NCBI GenBank assembly: GCA_006844765.1
Contig: SPJV01000077.1
Coordinates: 1 to 64,000 of the forward strand
Source: Alphaproteobacteria bacterium
GTDB taxonomy: Bacteria; Pseudomonadota; Alphaproteobacteria; UBA8366; Aestuariispiraceae
Length of the DNA stretch: 64,000 nucleotides
Reading direction: 5' to 3'
In this document: positions 25,826 through 33,788 of the stretch, piece after piece
Layout of the letters: each line of letters opens with the position of its first letter
Numbering within the stretch: position 1 is the stretch's first letter
The notes under the pieces: model-generated
The model's database searches: none
The model's input: the letters and a program-made list of their open reading frames with translations, nothing else
Told to the model about the DNA's origin: nothing
Translations under genes and position numbers: made by a program

Positions 25826-26665
25826 ATGTTGCCGGAAACCCGCCTTCGCCTTGCCATAGATGTGGCACAGCCACCCGGCGACGAGACTATGCGGGCCCTT
25901 CTGGTGACATGGCTTTTTGCGCGAGCGCGCGGTGGTGAGGTCCTGTTGCGCCTTGATAATGATGCAGCGGCGCCCCCCGGCGCGATCAATGCCCTGTTCG
26001 ACGATTTCGAATGGCTCGGCCTCGATTGGGATGAATATGGCCGGCAAAGCTCCCGGATCGGTCGACATCACCGTGCGTTGGACAGGTTGAAACGCGCGGG
26101 GCATCTCTATTCCTGTTTTGAGACGGATGAAGAGTTGAGCGCGCTCGGCGATAAGCCTTATGACCGACGGGCCTTGCTTCAGACGCCGGAAGAGCAAGCG
26201 GGGCTGGTCGCCATTGGACAAAGACCGCATCTTCGGTTCCGCCTTCCGGACCGTGATATCGAATGGAACGACCTTGTGTCTTCGAAGCAAATCATCCCCG
26301 CTCGGACATTAAGCGACCCGATTGTGATGACGGCGGACGAAACCCCATCAAGACTATTGGCAGCCGCCGTCGATGATGGGGAGATGCTGACCAGCCATAT
26401 CCTGGCGCCAGTTTCAGAAATGCACCAAAACGCCACAAAACGCGCGATCATGGAGGTGCTGGGCTACCGATTGCCGGAATTGGGGCATCTTCCACCGCTC
26501 GGGCTTTCCGGCATCAGCACCATCGCCGCAGCAAGAAGCTTTGCCGACCGGCCGAGCGCATATTTGCGCTCTTTGCTGTCAGTATCACCGGAATTGGCGG
26601 AAGCGCAGCGTATCGAAGATTGGTTGCGCCATTTCTCGTTGGTCCGCCACGCGGCGGTCGCCTAA
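25826..26665 (+). CDS. Degenerate glutamyl-tRNA synthetase-like protein without catalytic signatures
   Basis: A 279-residue protein that aligns by eye with the catalytic half of GluRS: LLVTWLFARARGGEVLLRLDND matches the segment after HIGH, FEWLGLDWDEYGRQSSR the next helix, and LAAAVDDGEMLTSHI the region before the second motif. The ATP-binding motifs are gone. Where GluRS has a HIGH-type motif this reads PPGDETMR. The RGDDH-type segment is replaced by APVSEM, and the KLSKR loop by LSGIST. The anticodon-binding domain is absent. It therefore cannot charge tRNA in the normal way. It keeps an uninterrupted frame and normal codon use directly behind nadE, which suggests a retained non-catalytic role or recent decay. 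Confidence 0.75.
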   Translation: MLPETRLRLAIDVAQPPGDETMRALLVTWLFARARGGEVLLRLDNDAAAPPGAINALFDDFEWLGLDWDEYGRQSSRIGRHHRALDRLKRAGHLYSCFETDEELSALGDKPYDRRALLQTPEEQAGLVAIGQRPHLRFRLPDRDIEWNDLVSSKQIIPARTLSDPIVMTADETPSRLLAAAVDDGEMLTSHILAPVSEMHQNATKRAIMEVLGYRLPELGHLPPLGLSGISTIAAARSFADRPSAYLRSLLSVSPELAEAQRIEDWLRHFSLVRHAAVA

Positions 26666-26757
26666 CAACGCAAAGCGTCAGCCAGTATTCTACTCCGCAG
26701 GTTCTGCGCTATTGTTCTTGGACTCGCACCGCCGAAACAGATCCACAAGGGCGGGTC

Positions 26758-27789
26758 CTACGACGCCTTATCACGTCTGTCCAGCAATGGATGCAAGGCT
26801 ATCCGCGGGACATTCTGAACATCGTAGTTCACAAATGACAGGATGAAGAACGCCCCCACGATCACAGGCAGACCAGCCAGCATCACGCTCCCCGCTGTTG
26901 CCGGCACACCGGATACTGCACTTTCAAGCCAATATAGAACACCGATGGTGAATCCCATCATGAACAAGGGAACGCCTAAAAGGAGTTCCAACGTCCCCAT
27001 ATTGAAATCTCTCAAAAAATAGGAATAGGCGACCCGCTTGATGGTGTTCTTCATATGACCGAAGAGAAACGGCAGGATTGAGCCCATAACGCTCAACGAG
27101 CTTGTTTCGCCGTCATATCGCGCAGTCATCGGGACATCCTGTACCACGGCCCGCAAGGCACCCAGCCGGAACAACATATCGCTTTCGAAGAAATAGCGCG
27201 GCGCGATCCGATCCAGGGGCAGATGGGAAAGCACCTTCGCTTCAATAGCAGTGAAGCCATTATTGGGGTCAAGGATCGGCCAATAGCCGGAGGACACTTT
27301 GGCGAAGAGCGAAAGAACCGCATTCCCGAACAAACGCGCGCCCGGCATTGCGGAGACGTCTTCCGGGTGGAAGAAGCGATTACCCTTGGTGTAGTCCGCC
27401 CTGCCCTCAACAATCGGCTTAATTAATCTCGGCACCAACGCCGGGTCCATCTGACCATCGCTGTCGATCTTAACGACAATATCCGCGCCGCGCGTCAAGG
27501 CCTCCCGATACCCGGTGACCATCGCAGCACCAACACCTTTATTCTCGGCGTGATGGAGGACAATCAGTCGGTCATCCTTGCAGGATGCTGTCAGCGCATC
27601 ACCTGTTTTGTCGGGACACCCGTCATCAACAGCGATAATCGTCGTGACGTCCGCCCCGATTGCCGCGACAACGCCGGCCGCACTGCCTGCAGCCCGGTAG
27701 CATGGCATTACAACAGCAATATGCGGTGATTTTTTTACTTCAGCGTTCATCCCTAATTTTTCGCTGAATCGCGTACGCTTGTCGAGCAT
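26758..27789 (-). CDS. Family 2 glycosyltransferase with C-terminal membrane segments
   Basis: A 343-residue GT-A-fold enzyme. The nucleotide-sugar fold starts with IAVVMPCYRAAGSAAGVV, the first acidic motif is IIAVDDGCPDKTGD, and the metal-binding motif is KIDSDGQMDP. WPILDPNNGFTAIEA and the acceptor-side FESDMLFRLG follow. Two hydrophobic stretches at about 265-290 and 300-325 anchor it in the inner membrane, as in dolichyl-phosphate-mannose-synthase-like and GtrB-like enzymes that load undecaprenyl phosphate. Acceptor and sugar are unknown. ATG 27789 gives the full frame; ATG 27750 (MNAEVKK) is an equally good start and would clear the divergent promoter. Confidence 0.88.
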   Translation of the reverse strand: MLDKRTRFSEKLGMNAEVKKSPHIAVVMPCYRAAGSAAGVVAAIGADVTTIIAVDDGCPDKTGDALTASCKDDRLIVLHHAENKGVGAAMVTGYREALTRGADIVVKIDSDGQMDPALVPRLIKPIVEGRADYTKGNRFFHPEDVSAMPGARLFGNAVLSLFAKVSSGYWPILDPNNGFTAIEAKVLSHLPLDRIAPRYFFESDMLFRLGALRAVVQDVPMTARYDGETSSLSVMGSILPFLFGHMKNTIKRVAYSYFLRDFNMGTLELLLGVPLFMMGFTIGVLYWLESAVSGVPATAGSVMLAGLPVIVGAFFILSFVNYDVQNVPRIALHPLLDRRDKAS

Positions 27790-27792
27790 CCC

Positions 27793-27820
27793 TTGCCAAG
27801 ACGGCGACCGCGACTATTAT
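27793..27820 (+). promoter_or_regulatory. Promoter of the leader-cysS-cimA unit
   Basis: TTGCCA (27793-27798), 16 bases, TATTAT (27815-27820). It fits a sigma70 promoter with a start site near 27827, about 27 bases before the leader-peptide ATG. It lies just behind the start of the divergent glycosyltransferase gene. Confidence 0.65.
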
Positions 27821-27853
27821 GCGCGCCATTGTTGGATGTCGGAGCAAGAGATC

Positions 27854-27955
27854 ATGGTCTCGAACGCGGCTCCCGCCGAAAGGCAATCTGGAGCCATCTG
27901 CATTATTGGGATTATCGGGTGCTGCATTATTAGCAGCGGCCCTGCTTCCCGCTGA
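27854..27955 (+). CDS. Leader peptide, Ile- and Cys-rich (attenuator of cysS-cimA)
   Basis: A 33-codon ORF with GGAG at 27841-27844, nine bases before ATG 27854, ending at TGA 27953. Residues 15-26 read ICIIGIIGCCII: seven Ile (ATC or ATT) and three Cys (TGC) codons with two Gly. There is no Leu, and the only Val is codon 2, so this is not a general branched-chain leader. Directly downstream lie a competing stem and a U-tailed terminator, then cysS (Cys-tRNA charging) and cimA (entry into isoleucine synthesis). The match of codon content to downstream function supports ribosome-mediated attenuation: scarcity of charged Ile- or Cys-tRNA stalls the ribosome and lets transcription continue. Function is inferred from sequence only. 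Confidence 0.8.
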   Translation: MVSNAAPAERQSGAICIIGIIGCCIISSGPASR

Positions 27956-28003
27956 GCGTTCACCAACACTGACACGCCACAGATAACAGGAAGAAGCAGG
28001 GCC
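27938..28003 (+). promoter_or_regulatory. Putative antiterminator stem of the cysS-cimA attenuator
   Basis: GGCCCTGCTT (27938-27947, inside the end of the leader ORF) is perfectly complementary to AAGCAGGGCC (27994-28003). The 3' arm runs into the first two bases of the terminator's 5' arm (28002-28007), so the two stems compete sterically. A ribosome stalled at the early Ile/Cys codons (27896-27916) leaves the 5' arm free, whereas one at the stop codon (27953) covers it. Confidence 0.6.
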
Positions 28004-28033
28004 CGCCCCCCGGAGATCGGAGGCGGGTTTTTT
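28002..28033 (+). terminator. Intrinsic terminator of the cysS-cimA attenuator
   Basis: CCCGCC (28002-28007) pairs with GGCGGG (28022-28027), with extra CC/GG pairs inside, followed at once by six T residues (28028-28033). It lies between the leader-peptide stop and the cysS start (28077), where a terminator makes sense only as a regulatory element. Confidence 0.85.
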
Positions 28034-28076
28034 GGTGCCCTTTGGTTTAGCGCCTTGAGCGCAGGACGGACGAGAC

Positions 28077-29441
28077 ATGGACCTTAAGATTTACGATACC
28101 GCGCGACGCGAAAAGGTCGCCTTCGAGCCGAGGACACCGGACCAGGTCGGCATGTATGTCTGTGGCCCAACCGTCTATGACAAGATCCATATCGGCAATG
28201 CACGCCCGTTGGTCATCTTCGATGTCTTATCCAGGCTTCTCCGCAGTCTCTATAGCGACGTCACCTATGTCCGGAACATCACGGATGTGGAAGACAAGAT
28301 TAATGCACGCGCCAAGGAACGCGGGATATCCATCCGCGAATTGACCGAGACCACGGCCGCGCTGTTCCAAGAAAACGCCCGAGACCTCGGCTGCCTTGAT
28401 CCGGACATTGAACCCCGCGCCACAGATCATATTCCGGAGATGCTCGATCACATCGCAAAGCTGATTGAAAAAGGCCATGCCTATGCGCTGGATGACGGGC
28501 ATGTGCTCTTCCATGTGCCTTCCTGGTCCGACTACGGCAAATTCGCCCGTAAGGATCGGGATGAGCAGGTCACCGGCGCCCGTGTTGAAGTTGCGTCCTA
28601 CAAAAAAGACCCGGCTGACTTCGTTCTCTGGAAGCCCTCGGACAGTGAGACACCGGGTTGGGAAAGCCCCTGGGGCTTTGGCCGGCCCGGCTGGCACATC
28701 GAATGCTCCGCCATGTCGGCGAAGCATCTTGGGGCTGACTTTGATATTCATGGCGGCGGGATCGATCTGGTATTTCCGCATCACCAGAACGAAGTGGCCC
28801 AAAGCTGCTGCGTCCATGATGAGGCGGAGCGGCATGATCGCTTTGCGCGCTACTGGATGCATAATGGCTATCTGATGAGCGAAGGGGAGAAGATGTCGAA
28901 ATCCCTCGGCAACTTCTACACCGTCGCGGAGCTGCTGGAAGAATTCCCGGGCGAGGCCCTGCGCCTCGTGCTCCTGAAGACCCACTATCGCCAACCGCTC
29001 GACTTCACCAAAGACAAATGCCGTGAAGCCAAGGCGGAGTTAGACGGCCTGTATCGTCTGGTTCAGGAAATGGCGGATACACCAGAAAGCGCTGCACCGG
29101 ACGACTTCCGCGCGGCCCTGATGGATGACCTGAACACGCCCCTGGCGCTGGCAAAGCTGCATGAACAAGCCTCTGCCCTGAATAAGGGAAGCGGAGATGC
29201 CGGTGCCTTCCGGGCCAGTTGTGCGTTGCTCGGTCTTGCCGCCCAAGACCCTGAAGCTTGGTTCAAGGGCGGAGCGTCGGATGATGACGGGGCGGAAATC
29301 GATGCGCTTGTCGAAGAACGCTCTGCAGCCAAGAAAGCGAAGGATTTCGCCACGGCAGACCGCATCCGCGATGAGTTGAAGGCGCGTGGCATTGTCCTGG
29401 AAGACAAGCCGGGCGGCATGACCGAATGGCGAAAGGCCTAG
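28077..29441 (+). CDS. cysS: Cysteine--tRNA ligase
   Basis: A 454-residue class I aminoacyl-tRNA synthetase that charges tRNA-Cys. The zinc-binding Cys and N-terminal motif are MYVCGPTVYDKIHIGNARP, with HIGN as the HIGH motif. The second zinc site is seen in GWHIECSAM and GGGIDLVFPHHQNE, and the KMSKS loop is intact (GEKMSKSLGNFYT). The C-terminal anticodon-binding part ends KAKDFATADRIRDELKARGI, the standard CysRS tail. It lies behind a leader peptide and terminator containing Cys codons, suggesting that its transcription responds to Cys-tRNA charging. A 10-base-pair hairpin follows, then cimA. Confidence 0.97.
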   Translation: MDLKIYDTARREKVAFEPRTPDQVGMYVCGPTVYDKIHIGNARPLVIFDVLSRLLRSLYSDVTYVRNITDVEDKINARAKERGISIRELTETTAALFQENARDLGCLDPDIEPRATDHIPEMLDHIAKLIEKGHAYALDDGHVLFHVPSWSDYGKFARKDRDEQVTGARVEVASYKKDPADFVLWKPSDSETPGWESPWGFGRPGWHIECSAMSAKHLGADFDIHGGGIDLVFPHHQNEVAQSCCVHDEAERHDRFARYWMHNGYLMSEGEKMSKSLGNFYTVAELLEEFPGEALRLVLLKTHYRQPLDFTKDKCREAKAELDGLYRLVQEMADTPESAAPDDFRAALMDDLNTPLALAKLHEQASALNKGSGDAGAFRASCALLGLAAQDPEAWFKGGASDDDGAEIDALVEERSAAKKAKDFATADRIRDELKARGIVLEDKPGGMTEWRKA

Positions 29442-29467
29442 AGATGAAGCACGCATCTTCATCTCTC
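29441..29467 (+). promoter_or_regulatory. Intercistronic hairpin between cysS and cimA
   Basis: AGAGATGAAG (29441-29450) and CTTCATCTCT (29458-29467) form a perfect 10-base stem with the 7-base loop CACGCAT. It begins at the last base of the cysS stop codon. There is no U-tract, so it more likely protects or processes the mRNA than ends it, letting cysS and cimA be expressed at different levels. Confidence 0.6.
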
Positions 29468-29513
29468 TCCGCCTCAAGGATGCGGGTGTTCGCGTATCAA
29501 TTGGAGTATTCTC

Positions 29514-31112
29514 ATGTCAGATAACCGCGTCTACCTGTTCGACACGACGCTGCGCGACGGGGCGCAGACGCAAGGGGTCGATTTCTCCGTCGCGGATAAA
29601 GAAGCCATTGCCGCCGCCCTCGACAAGGTGGGGATTGACTATGTTGAAGGCGGTTGGCCCGGCGCCAATCCGACCGATGATGCCTTCTTTGGCAATCCAC
29701 CGAAACTTGAGACCGCCAAATTCGTTGCTTTCGGCATGACCCGCCGACCGGGTCGCTCGGCAGAGAATGATCCCGGTCTCGCCCCCATTGTGAATGCCAA
29801 GACCCATGCCGCCTGTTTGGTCGGTAAGGCCTGGGACTTCCATGTCGATGTTGCGCTTGAAATTGCGCATGAGGAAAACATCGCCATGATCGCCGATTCC
29901 ATTCGCCTCTGCGTCGCGCGGAAGGAAGAGGCGATGTATGATGCGGAACATTTCTTTGATGGCTACAAGGAAAATCCGGATTTCGCCCTTGCCTGTATCA
30001 AGGCGGCCTATGAGGCCGGCGCCCGCTGGATCGTTCTCTGTGATACGAATGGCGGCACCCTGCCCCATGAGGTCGCCCAAATCGTCGGTGATGTAACCGA
30101 GCATATCCCCGGTAGCCATCTCGGCATTCACGCCCATAACGATACGGAGAACGCTGTCGCCAATAGCTTGGCGGCGGTACAGGCCGGCGTGCGGCAGGTA
30201 CAGGGCACGATCAATGGCCTGGGCGAGCGTTGCGGCAATGCCAATATGATGTCCGTCGTCCCGTCCCTCATCCTCAAAATGGGAATGGAAACCGGGTTAA
30301 AGCCCGGCGGACTGGAGGGCCTGACACAGCTTTCCCGCCTGCTTGACGAACGCCTGAACCGTCCGTCCAACCGGCATCAGGCCTATGTTGGCGAAGCGGC
30401 TTTCGCCCATAAGGGGGGCCTGCATGTCTCTGCGGTCGCAAAGGACCCGCGTACCTATGAGCATATTGAGCCGGGCACCGTTGGAAATCGGCGCATCATC
30501 GTCGTCTCGGATCAAGCCGGAAAATCCAATGTCTTGGCCCGCCTGGCTGAACTGGGTATCGAGAAGCCGGATGACGCTGGTCTTTCCAGACTGCTGGAGC
30601 GGGTGAAAGAACAAGCCTTCAAGGGCTACAGCTATGACGGCGCCGATGCTTCTTTCGAGCTTCTGGTCAGACGCACATTCGGGGAGGTTCCCCGCTACTT
30701 CCAGATTGAGCGCTTTCGGGTGATCGATGAACGCCGCCGCAATGCGAAAGGTGTCCTTGTCACAGAATCCGAAGCGACCGTGACTGTACGCGTTCAGGAC
30801 CGCGATATCATGCGGGTGGCTATGGGGAATGGTCCGGTCAATGCCTTGGACACAGCCTTGCGCGAAGCATTGCTTGAAGCCTTCCCGGAGCTCGCCGACC
30901 TGCATTTGATCGACTACAAGGTTCGCATCATGCCGCCCAGTGCAGAGACGTCCGGGACCGATGCTGTTACCCGCGTCACGATCGAGAGTATGAATGGCGG
31001 TGGTTCGCGATGGACGACGGTTGGTGTGTCGACGAATATTATCGACGCGTCAGTCGTGGCGCTGTACGATTCCTATGCTTATAAACTCTATCGAAATGCC
31101 ATGATCTCGTGA
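29514..31112 (+). CDS. cimA: Citramalate synthase
   Basis: A 532-residue DRE-TIM metallolyase of the CimA/LeuA group. FDTTLRDGAQTQGVDFS is the N-terminal catalytic motif, GIHAHNDTENAVANS the metal-binding HxH motif, and GLGERCGNANM a core segment; a C-terminal regulatory domain (about 400-532) resembles the LeuA dimer domain. The catalytic start DGAQT, in contrast to the DGEQ of LeuA, together with the length, marks the CimA type. It condenses pyruvate and acetyl-CoA to citramalate, giving 2-oxobutyrate for isoleucine without threonine. GGAG precedes the ATG. It sits downstream of cysS and the Ile-rich leader, consistent with control by isoleucine supply. Confidence 0.93.
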   Translation: MSDNRVYLFDTTLRDGAQTQGVDFSVADKEAIAAALDKVGIDYVEGGWPGANPTDDAFFGNPPKLETAKFVAFGMTRRPGRSAENDPGLAPIVNAKTHAACLVGKAWDFHVDVALEIAHEENIAMIADSIRLCVARKEEAMYDAEHFFDGYKENPDFALACIKAAYEAGARWIVLCDTNGGTLPHEVAQIVGDVTEHIPGSHLGIHAHNDTENAVANSLAAVQAGVRQVQGTINGLGERCGNANMMSVVPSLILKMGMETGLKPGGLEGLTQLSRLLDERLNRPSNRHQAYVGEAAFAHKGGLHVSAVAKDPRTYEHIEPGTVGNRRIIVVSDQAGKSNVLARLAELGIEKPDDAGLSRLLERVKEQAFKGYSYDGADASFELLVRRTFGEVPRYFQIERFRVIDERRRNAKGVLVTESEATVTVRVQDRDIMRVAMGNGPVNALDTALREALLEAFPELADLHLIDYKVRIMPPSAETSGTDAVTRVTIESMNGGGSRWTTVGVSTNIIDASVVALYDSYAYKLYRNAMIS

Positions 31113-31125
31113 AGTGGGGAACGCG

Positions 31126-31842
31126 GTGCGCGACAAAGTCCTATTGGTTCACCACCATCATGGGGAACCGCATGATGACCGGATCACCCACCTCCTAACC
31201 ACGCGCGGTGTGGCATTCGAGCATCTTTATACCTGCAATGGTGATCCATTGCCGGAAGACCCCAACGCCTTTTCCGCCGCCATCCTATTTGGCGGCTCAC
31301 AGAACACTGACGAGATGGATAAATATCCCTTTCTGATCGGGGAAACGCGTTGGATTGAGATGTGCTTGAAACACGACAAGCCCTTCCTCGGCATTTGTCT
31401 CGGCGGCCAGATGCTGGCCCATGTACTGGGTGGTAAAGTCGGCCCCTTGGAACCTGTCCAACACGAATTCGGCTTCTATCCCGTACACGGAGAACCCAGC
31501 GGACAGGATATCATTCCAGAGACGCTTCATGTCGTGCAGGCGCATTTTCATGGGTGGGAGATGCCGGCGGGCGCGGAAAAGCTCGCCTTCGGGGATACTT
31601 TCCCAAATCAGGCAATGCGGTATGGCAACTCCGCCTACGGCTTTCAGTTTCACCCGGAAGTGACGCAATCCATGTTTAAACGATGGCAGGCGTCCGACTG
31701 GGCCCCACATGGCAAACCGGGGGCCCAACCCAGGCAAGAACAGGACAGAGACCTGGCGGCGCATGAGCCGCGCATGGGCCAGTGGTTCGATGCCTTCCTC
31801 CATAGATTTTTCGCCCTCGCAAAGACGGGAGAACACGCATGA
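31126..31842 (+). CDS. Class I glutamine amidotransferase-like protein
   Basis: A stand-alone GATase1-fold protein of about 238 residues. The nucleophile elbow is GICLGGQML with Cys, and the His-Glu pair lies in FQFHPEVTQ, so the triad is complete. No synthase domain is attached. Such proteins (GuaA-N-like) supply ammonia to a partner or hydrolyse gamma-glutamyl amides. GTG 31126 is chosen because GGGGAACGCG precedes it; GTG 31114 lies two bases after the cimA stop without a ribosome site. Its stop overlaps the class II aldolase start by 4 bases (ATGA), so the two are translationally coupled. Confidence 0.85.
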   Translation: MRDKVLLVHHHHGEPHDDRITHLLTTRGVAFEHLYTCNGDPLPEDPNAFSAAILFGGSQNTDEMDKYPFLIGETRWIEMCLKHDKPFLGICLGGQMLAHVLGGKVGPLEPVQHEFGFYPVHGEPSGQDIIPETLHVVQAHFHGWEMPAGAEKLAFGDTFPNQAMRYGNSAYGFQFHPEVTQSMFKRWQASDWAPHGKPGAQPRQEQDRDLAAHEPRMGQWFDAFLHRFFALAKTGEHA

Positions 31843-32570
31843 CCACCCAACAGGGAGCGGCGAGCCCCCCTACGACGACAACGACGAGCACCACCGCCCG
31901 TCCGGCGGCGCGTGTATCCCTGCGCACCCGAATGGCAGAGGCTGTGATCAACACCTGTCTTGGCATGAACGCGTCCGGCATCAACCAGGGCAAGGCCGGG
32001 AATGTATCGGCACGCTGGCGGACAGGGATGCTGATCACACCGACTGGAATGGCCTATGACGCCATGAAGCCGGCGGATATTGTCACCTTGAATGCCGAAG
32101 GAGAACCTGCGGGTCGACGCCTGCCCTCTTCGGAATGGCGGATGCATCACGATATCTACCAGGCTTTTCCAGAAGCCGGTGCTGTTGTTCACGCCCATCC
32201 CGTCAATTGCACCGCCATCGCCTGCTTGGGCGAGAACATCCCCGCTTTCCATTACATGGTCGCAGTCGCTGGTGGGGCGAATATCCGTTGTGCACCCTAT
32301 GCCACTTTCGGCACCCAGGAACTGTCTGACGGCATGATCAAAGCGCTGAAGAACCGCAAGGCCTGTCTGTTGGCCAATCACGGGATGATCTGCTGGGAAA
32401 CGACGCTGGAGAAAGCCTTGGCGCTCGCCATCGAGGTGGAAACCCTGGCCGCGCAATATCGGGCGGTCCGGCAGCTTGGCAAACCAAGGATTCTGCGCAA
32501 GAAACAGATGAACGAGGTGCTGGAGAAGTTCCAAACCTATGGCAAGCAACCCGAGTCGGGAGAGGCGTAG
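31839..32570 (+). CDS. Class II aldolase/adducin-family protein
   Basis: A 243-residue zinc-dependent aldolase of the L-fuculose-phosphate type. The first 25 residues are a low-complexity Thr/Ala/Pro leader. The fold then shows INQGKAGNVSARW, the catalytic Glu in PSSEWRMHHDIY, the zinc ligands HAHPVNCTA and, further on, ANHGMICWE. Because it is sandwiched directly before mtnA (3-base gap), the likeliest substrate is 5-methylthioribulose-1-phosphate, either as an Ald2-type aldolase of the MTA-DHAP shunt known from Rhodospirillum rubrum or as an MtnB-like dehydratase of the same fold. The choice cannot be made from sequence by eye. Confidence 0.88.
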   Translation: MTTQQGAASPPTTTTTSTTARPAARVSLRTRMAEAVINTCLGMNASGINQGKAGNVSARWRTGMLITPTGMAYDAMKPADIVTLNAEGEPAGRRLPSSEWRMHHDIYQAFPEAGAVVHAHPVNCTAIACLGENIPAFHYMVAVAGGANIRCAPYATFGTQELSDGMIKALKNRKACLLANHGMICWETTLEKALALAIEVETLAAQYRAVRQLGKPRILRKKQMNEVLEKFQTYGKQPESGEA

Positions 32571-32573
32571 AAC

Positions 32574-33665
32574 ATGGAAATCGACGGCACCCCATACCGG
32601 ACGATCTGGGTTGAAGAGCCCGGAAAGTCTGTCGGTATCATCGATCAAACAAAACTGCCGCATCGGTTTGAGACGGTCACTCTGACCAGCATGGATGACG
32701 CAGCCCATGCAATCAGCGAAATGCTGGTCCGGGGCGCGCCGCTGATCGGTGCTACAGCCGCCTATGGCATGGCGCTGGCCGTCAATGAAGATGCCAGTGA
32801 TGCAGGTCTCGCTGCCGCCTATAAGGCGCTCTATGCGACCAGACCGACCGCAGTCAATCTGCGCTGGGCCCTGGATCAAATGCAAGAGGTGCTTGGTGAT
32901 CTGCCGGAAACGGATCGCGCCGCCAAAGCCTGGTCACGCGCGGCAGAGATCTGCGATGACGATGTCGAGATTTCCAAGAATATCGGGCGGCATGGCCTTA
33001 AAATTATTGAAGCACTCGCGGCTGGGAAAGCCACGGGCGAACCGGTCAACATCCTGACCCACTGTAATGCAGGGTGGCTTGCGACGGTTGATTGGGGCAC
33101 CGCAACCGCGCCGATCTATATGGCATATGAGAAGGGGATCGATGTGCATGTCTGGGTGGATGAGACCCGCCCCCGCAATCAGGGCGCAAGTCTAACCGCT
33201 TGGGAGCTTGGTCGCCATGGTGTCAAACATACACTGATCGCCGATAACACCGGCGGGCACCTGATGCAGCATGGGCTGGTCGATCTCTGCATCGTCGGGA
33301 CAGACCGCACAACTGCGACAGGCGATGTCTGTAATAAGATCGGAACCTATCTGAAGGCGCTGGCGGCGCACGACAACGATGTCCCCTTCTATGTCGCCCT
33401 ACCCTCAACGACCATCGACTGGACCGTGTCAGACGGCGTCAGGGAAATCCCCATCGAACAACGAGGCGGAACAGAACTGACGCGCATCGCCGGACGCCTG
33501 GCCGATGGATCTGTCGCGGAAGTCGATATTGCGCCGGAAGGTGTTGCCGTCCGAAACGATGCTTTCGATGTAACCCCTGCCCGCCTGGTCACCGGGTTAA
33601 TCACCGAGCGCGGCACCTGCCCAGCCTCAGAAGAAGGGCTTCGTCAGCTCTTCGAGAAAAGCTAA
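32574..33665 (+). CDS. mtnA: S-methyl-5-thioribose-1-phosphate isomerase
   Basis: A 363-residue aldose-ketose isomerase of the eIF2B-like family, acting in methylthioadenosine salvage: it converts 5-methylthioribose-1-phosphate to the ribulose form. The active-site Cys is in LTHCNAGWLATVDWGTA and the Asp in IVGTDRTTATGDVCNKIGTY; RGAPLIGATAAYGMAL near residue 45 is a family block. Length is normal. It forms a tight group with the class II aldolase. No methylthioadenosine phosphorylase gene is seen in the window, so that step is encoded elsewhere. Confidence 0.96.
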   Translation: MEIDGTPYRTIWVEEPGKSVGIIDQTKLPHRFETVTLTSMDDAAHAISEMLVRGAPLIGATAAYGMALAVNEDASDAGLAAAYKALYATRPTAVNLRWALDQMQEVLGDLPETDRAAKAWSRAAEICDDDVEISKNIGRHGLKIIEALAAGKATGEPVNILTHCNAGWLATVDWGTATAPIYMAYEKGIDVHVWVDETRPRNQGASLTAWELGRHGVKHTLIADNTGGHLMQHGLVDLCIVGTDRTTATGDVCNKIGTYLKALAAHDNDVPFYVALPSTTIDWTVSDGVREIPIEQRGGTELTRIAGRLADGSVAEVDIAPEGVAVRNDAFDVTPARLVTGLITERGTCPASEEGLRQLFEKS

Positions 33666-33788
33666 GCAAATTCAAAAACGGATGCGCAGAGCCACATTCA
33701 GACTTCTGGAAGGTTGGGGGCAGAGATCGCCGCCTCAGCGGAAAAACGCCGGCAATCGTTCTAGCCCTCTTCCAATCTCCTTACAGCC

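Noticed and set aside
27896..27931. General branched-chain (ilv-type) leader
   Set aside because: The run has Ile and Cys only; the leader has no Leu and a single Val at codon 2, so an Ile/Val/Leu leader does not fit.
31650..32885. 411-codon minus-strand frame across the amidotransferase, aldolase and mtnA genes
   Set aside because: It overlaps three recognisable genes in antisense and shows no protein family features.
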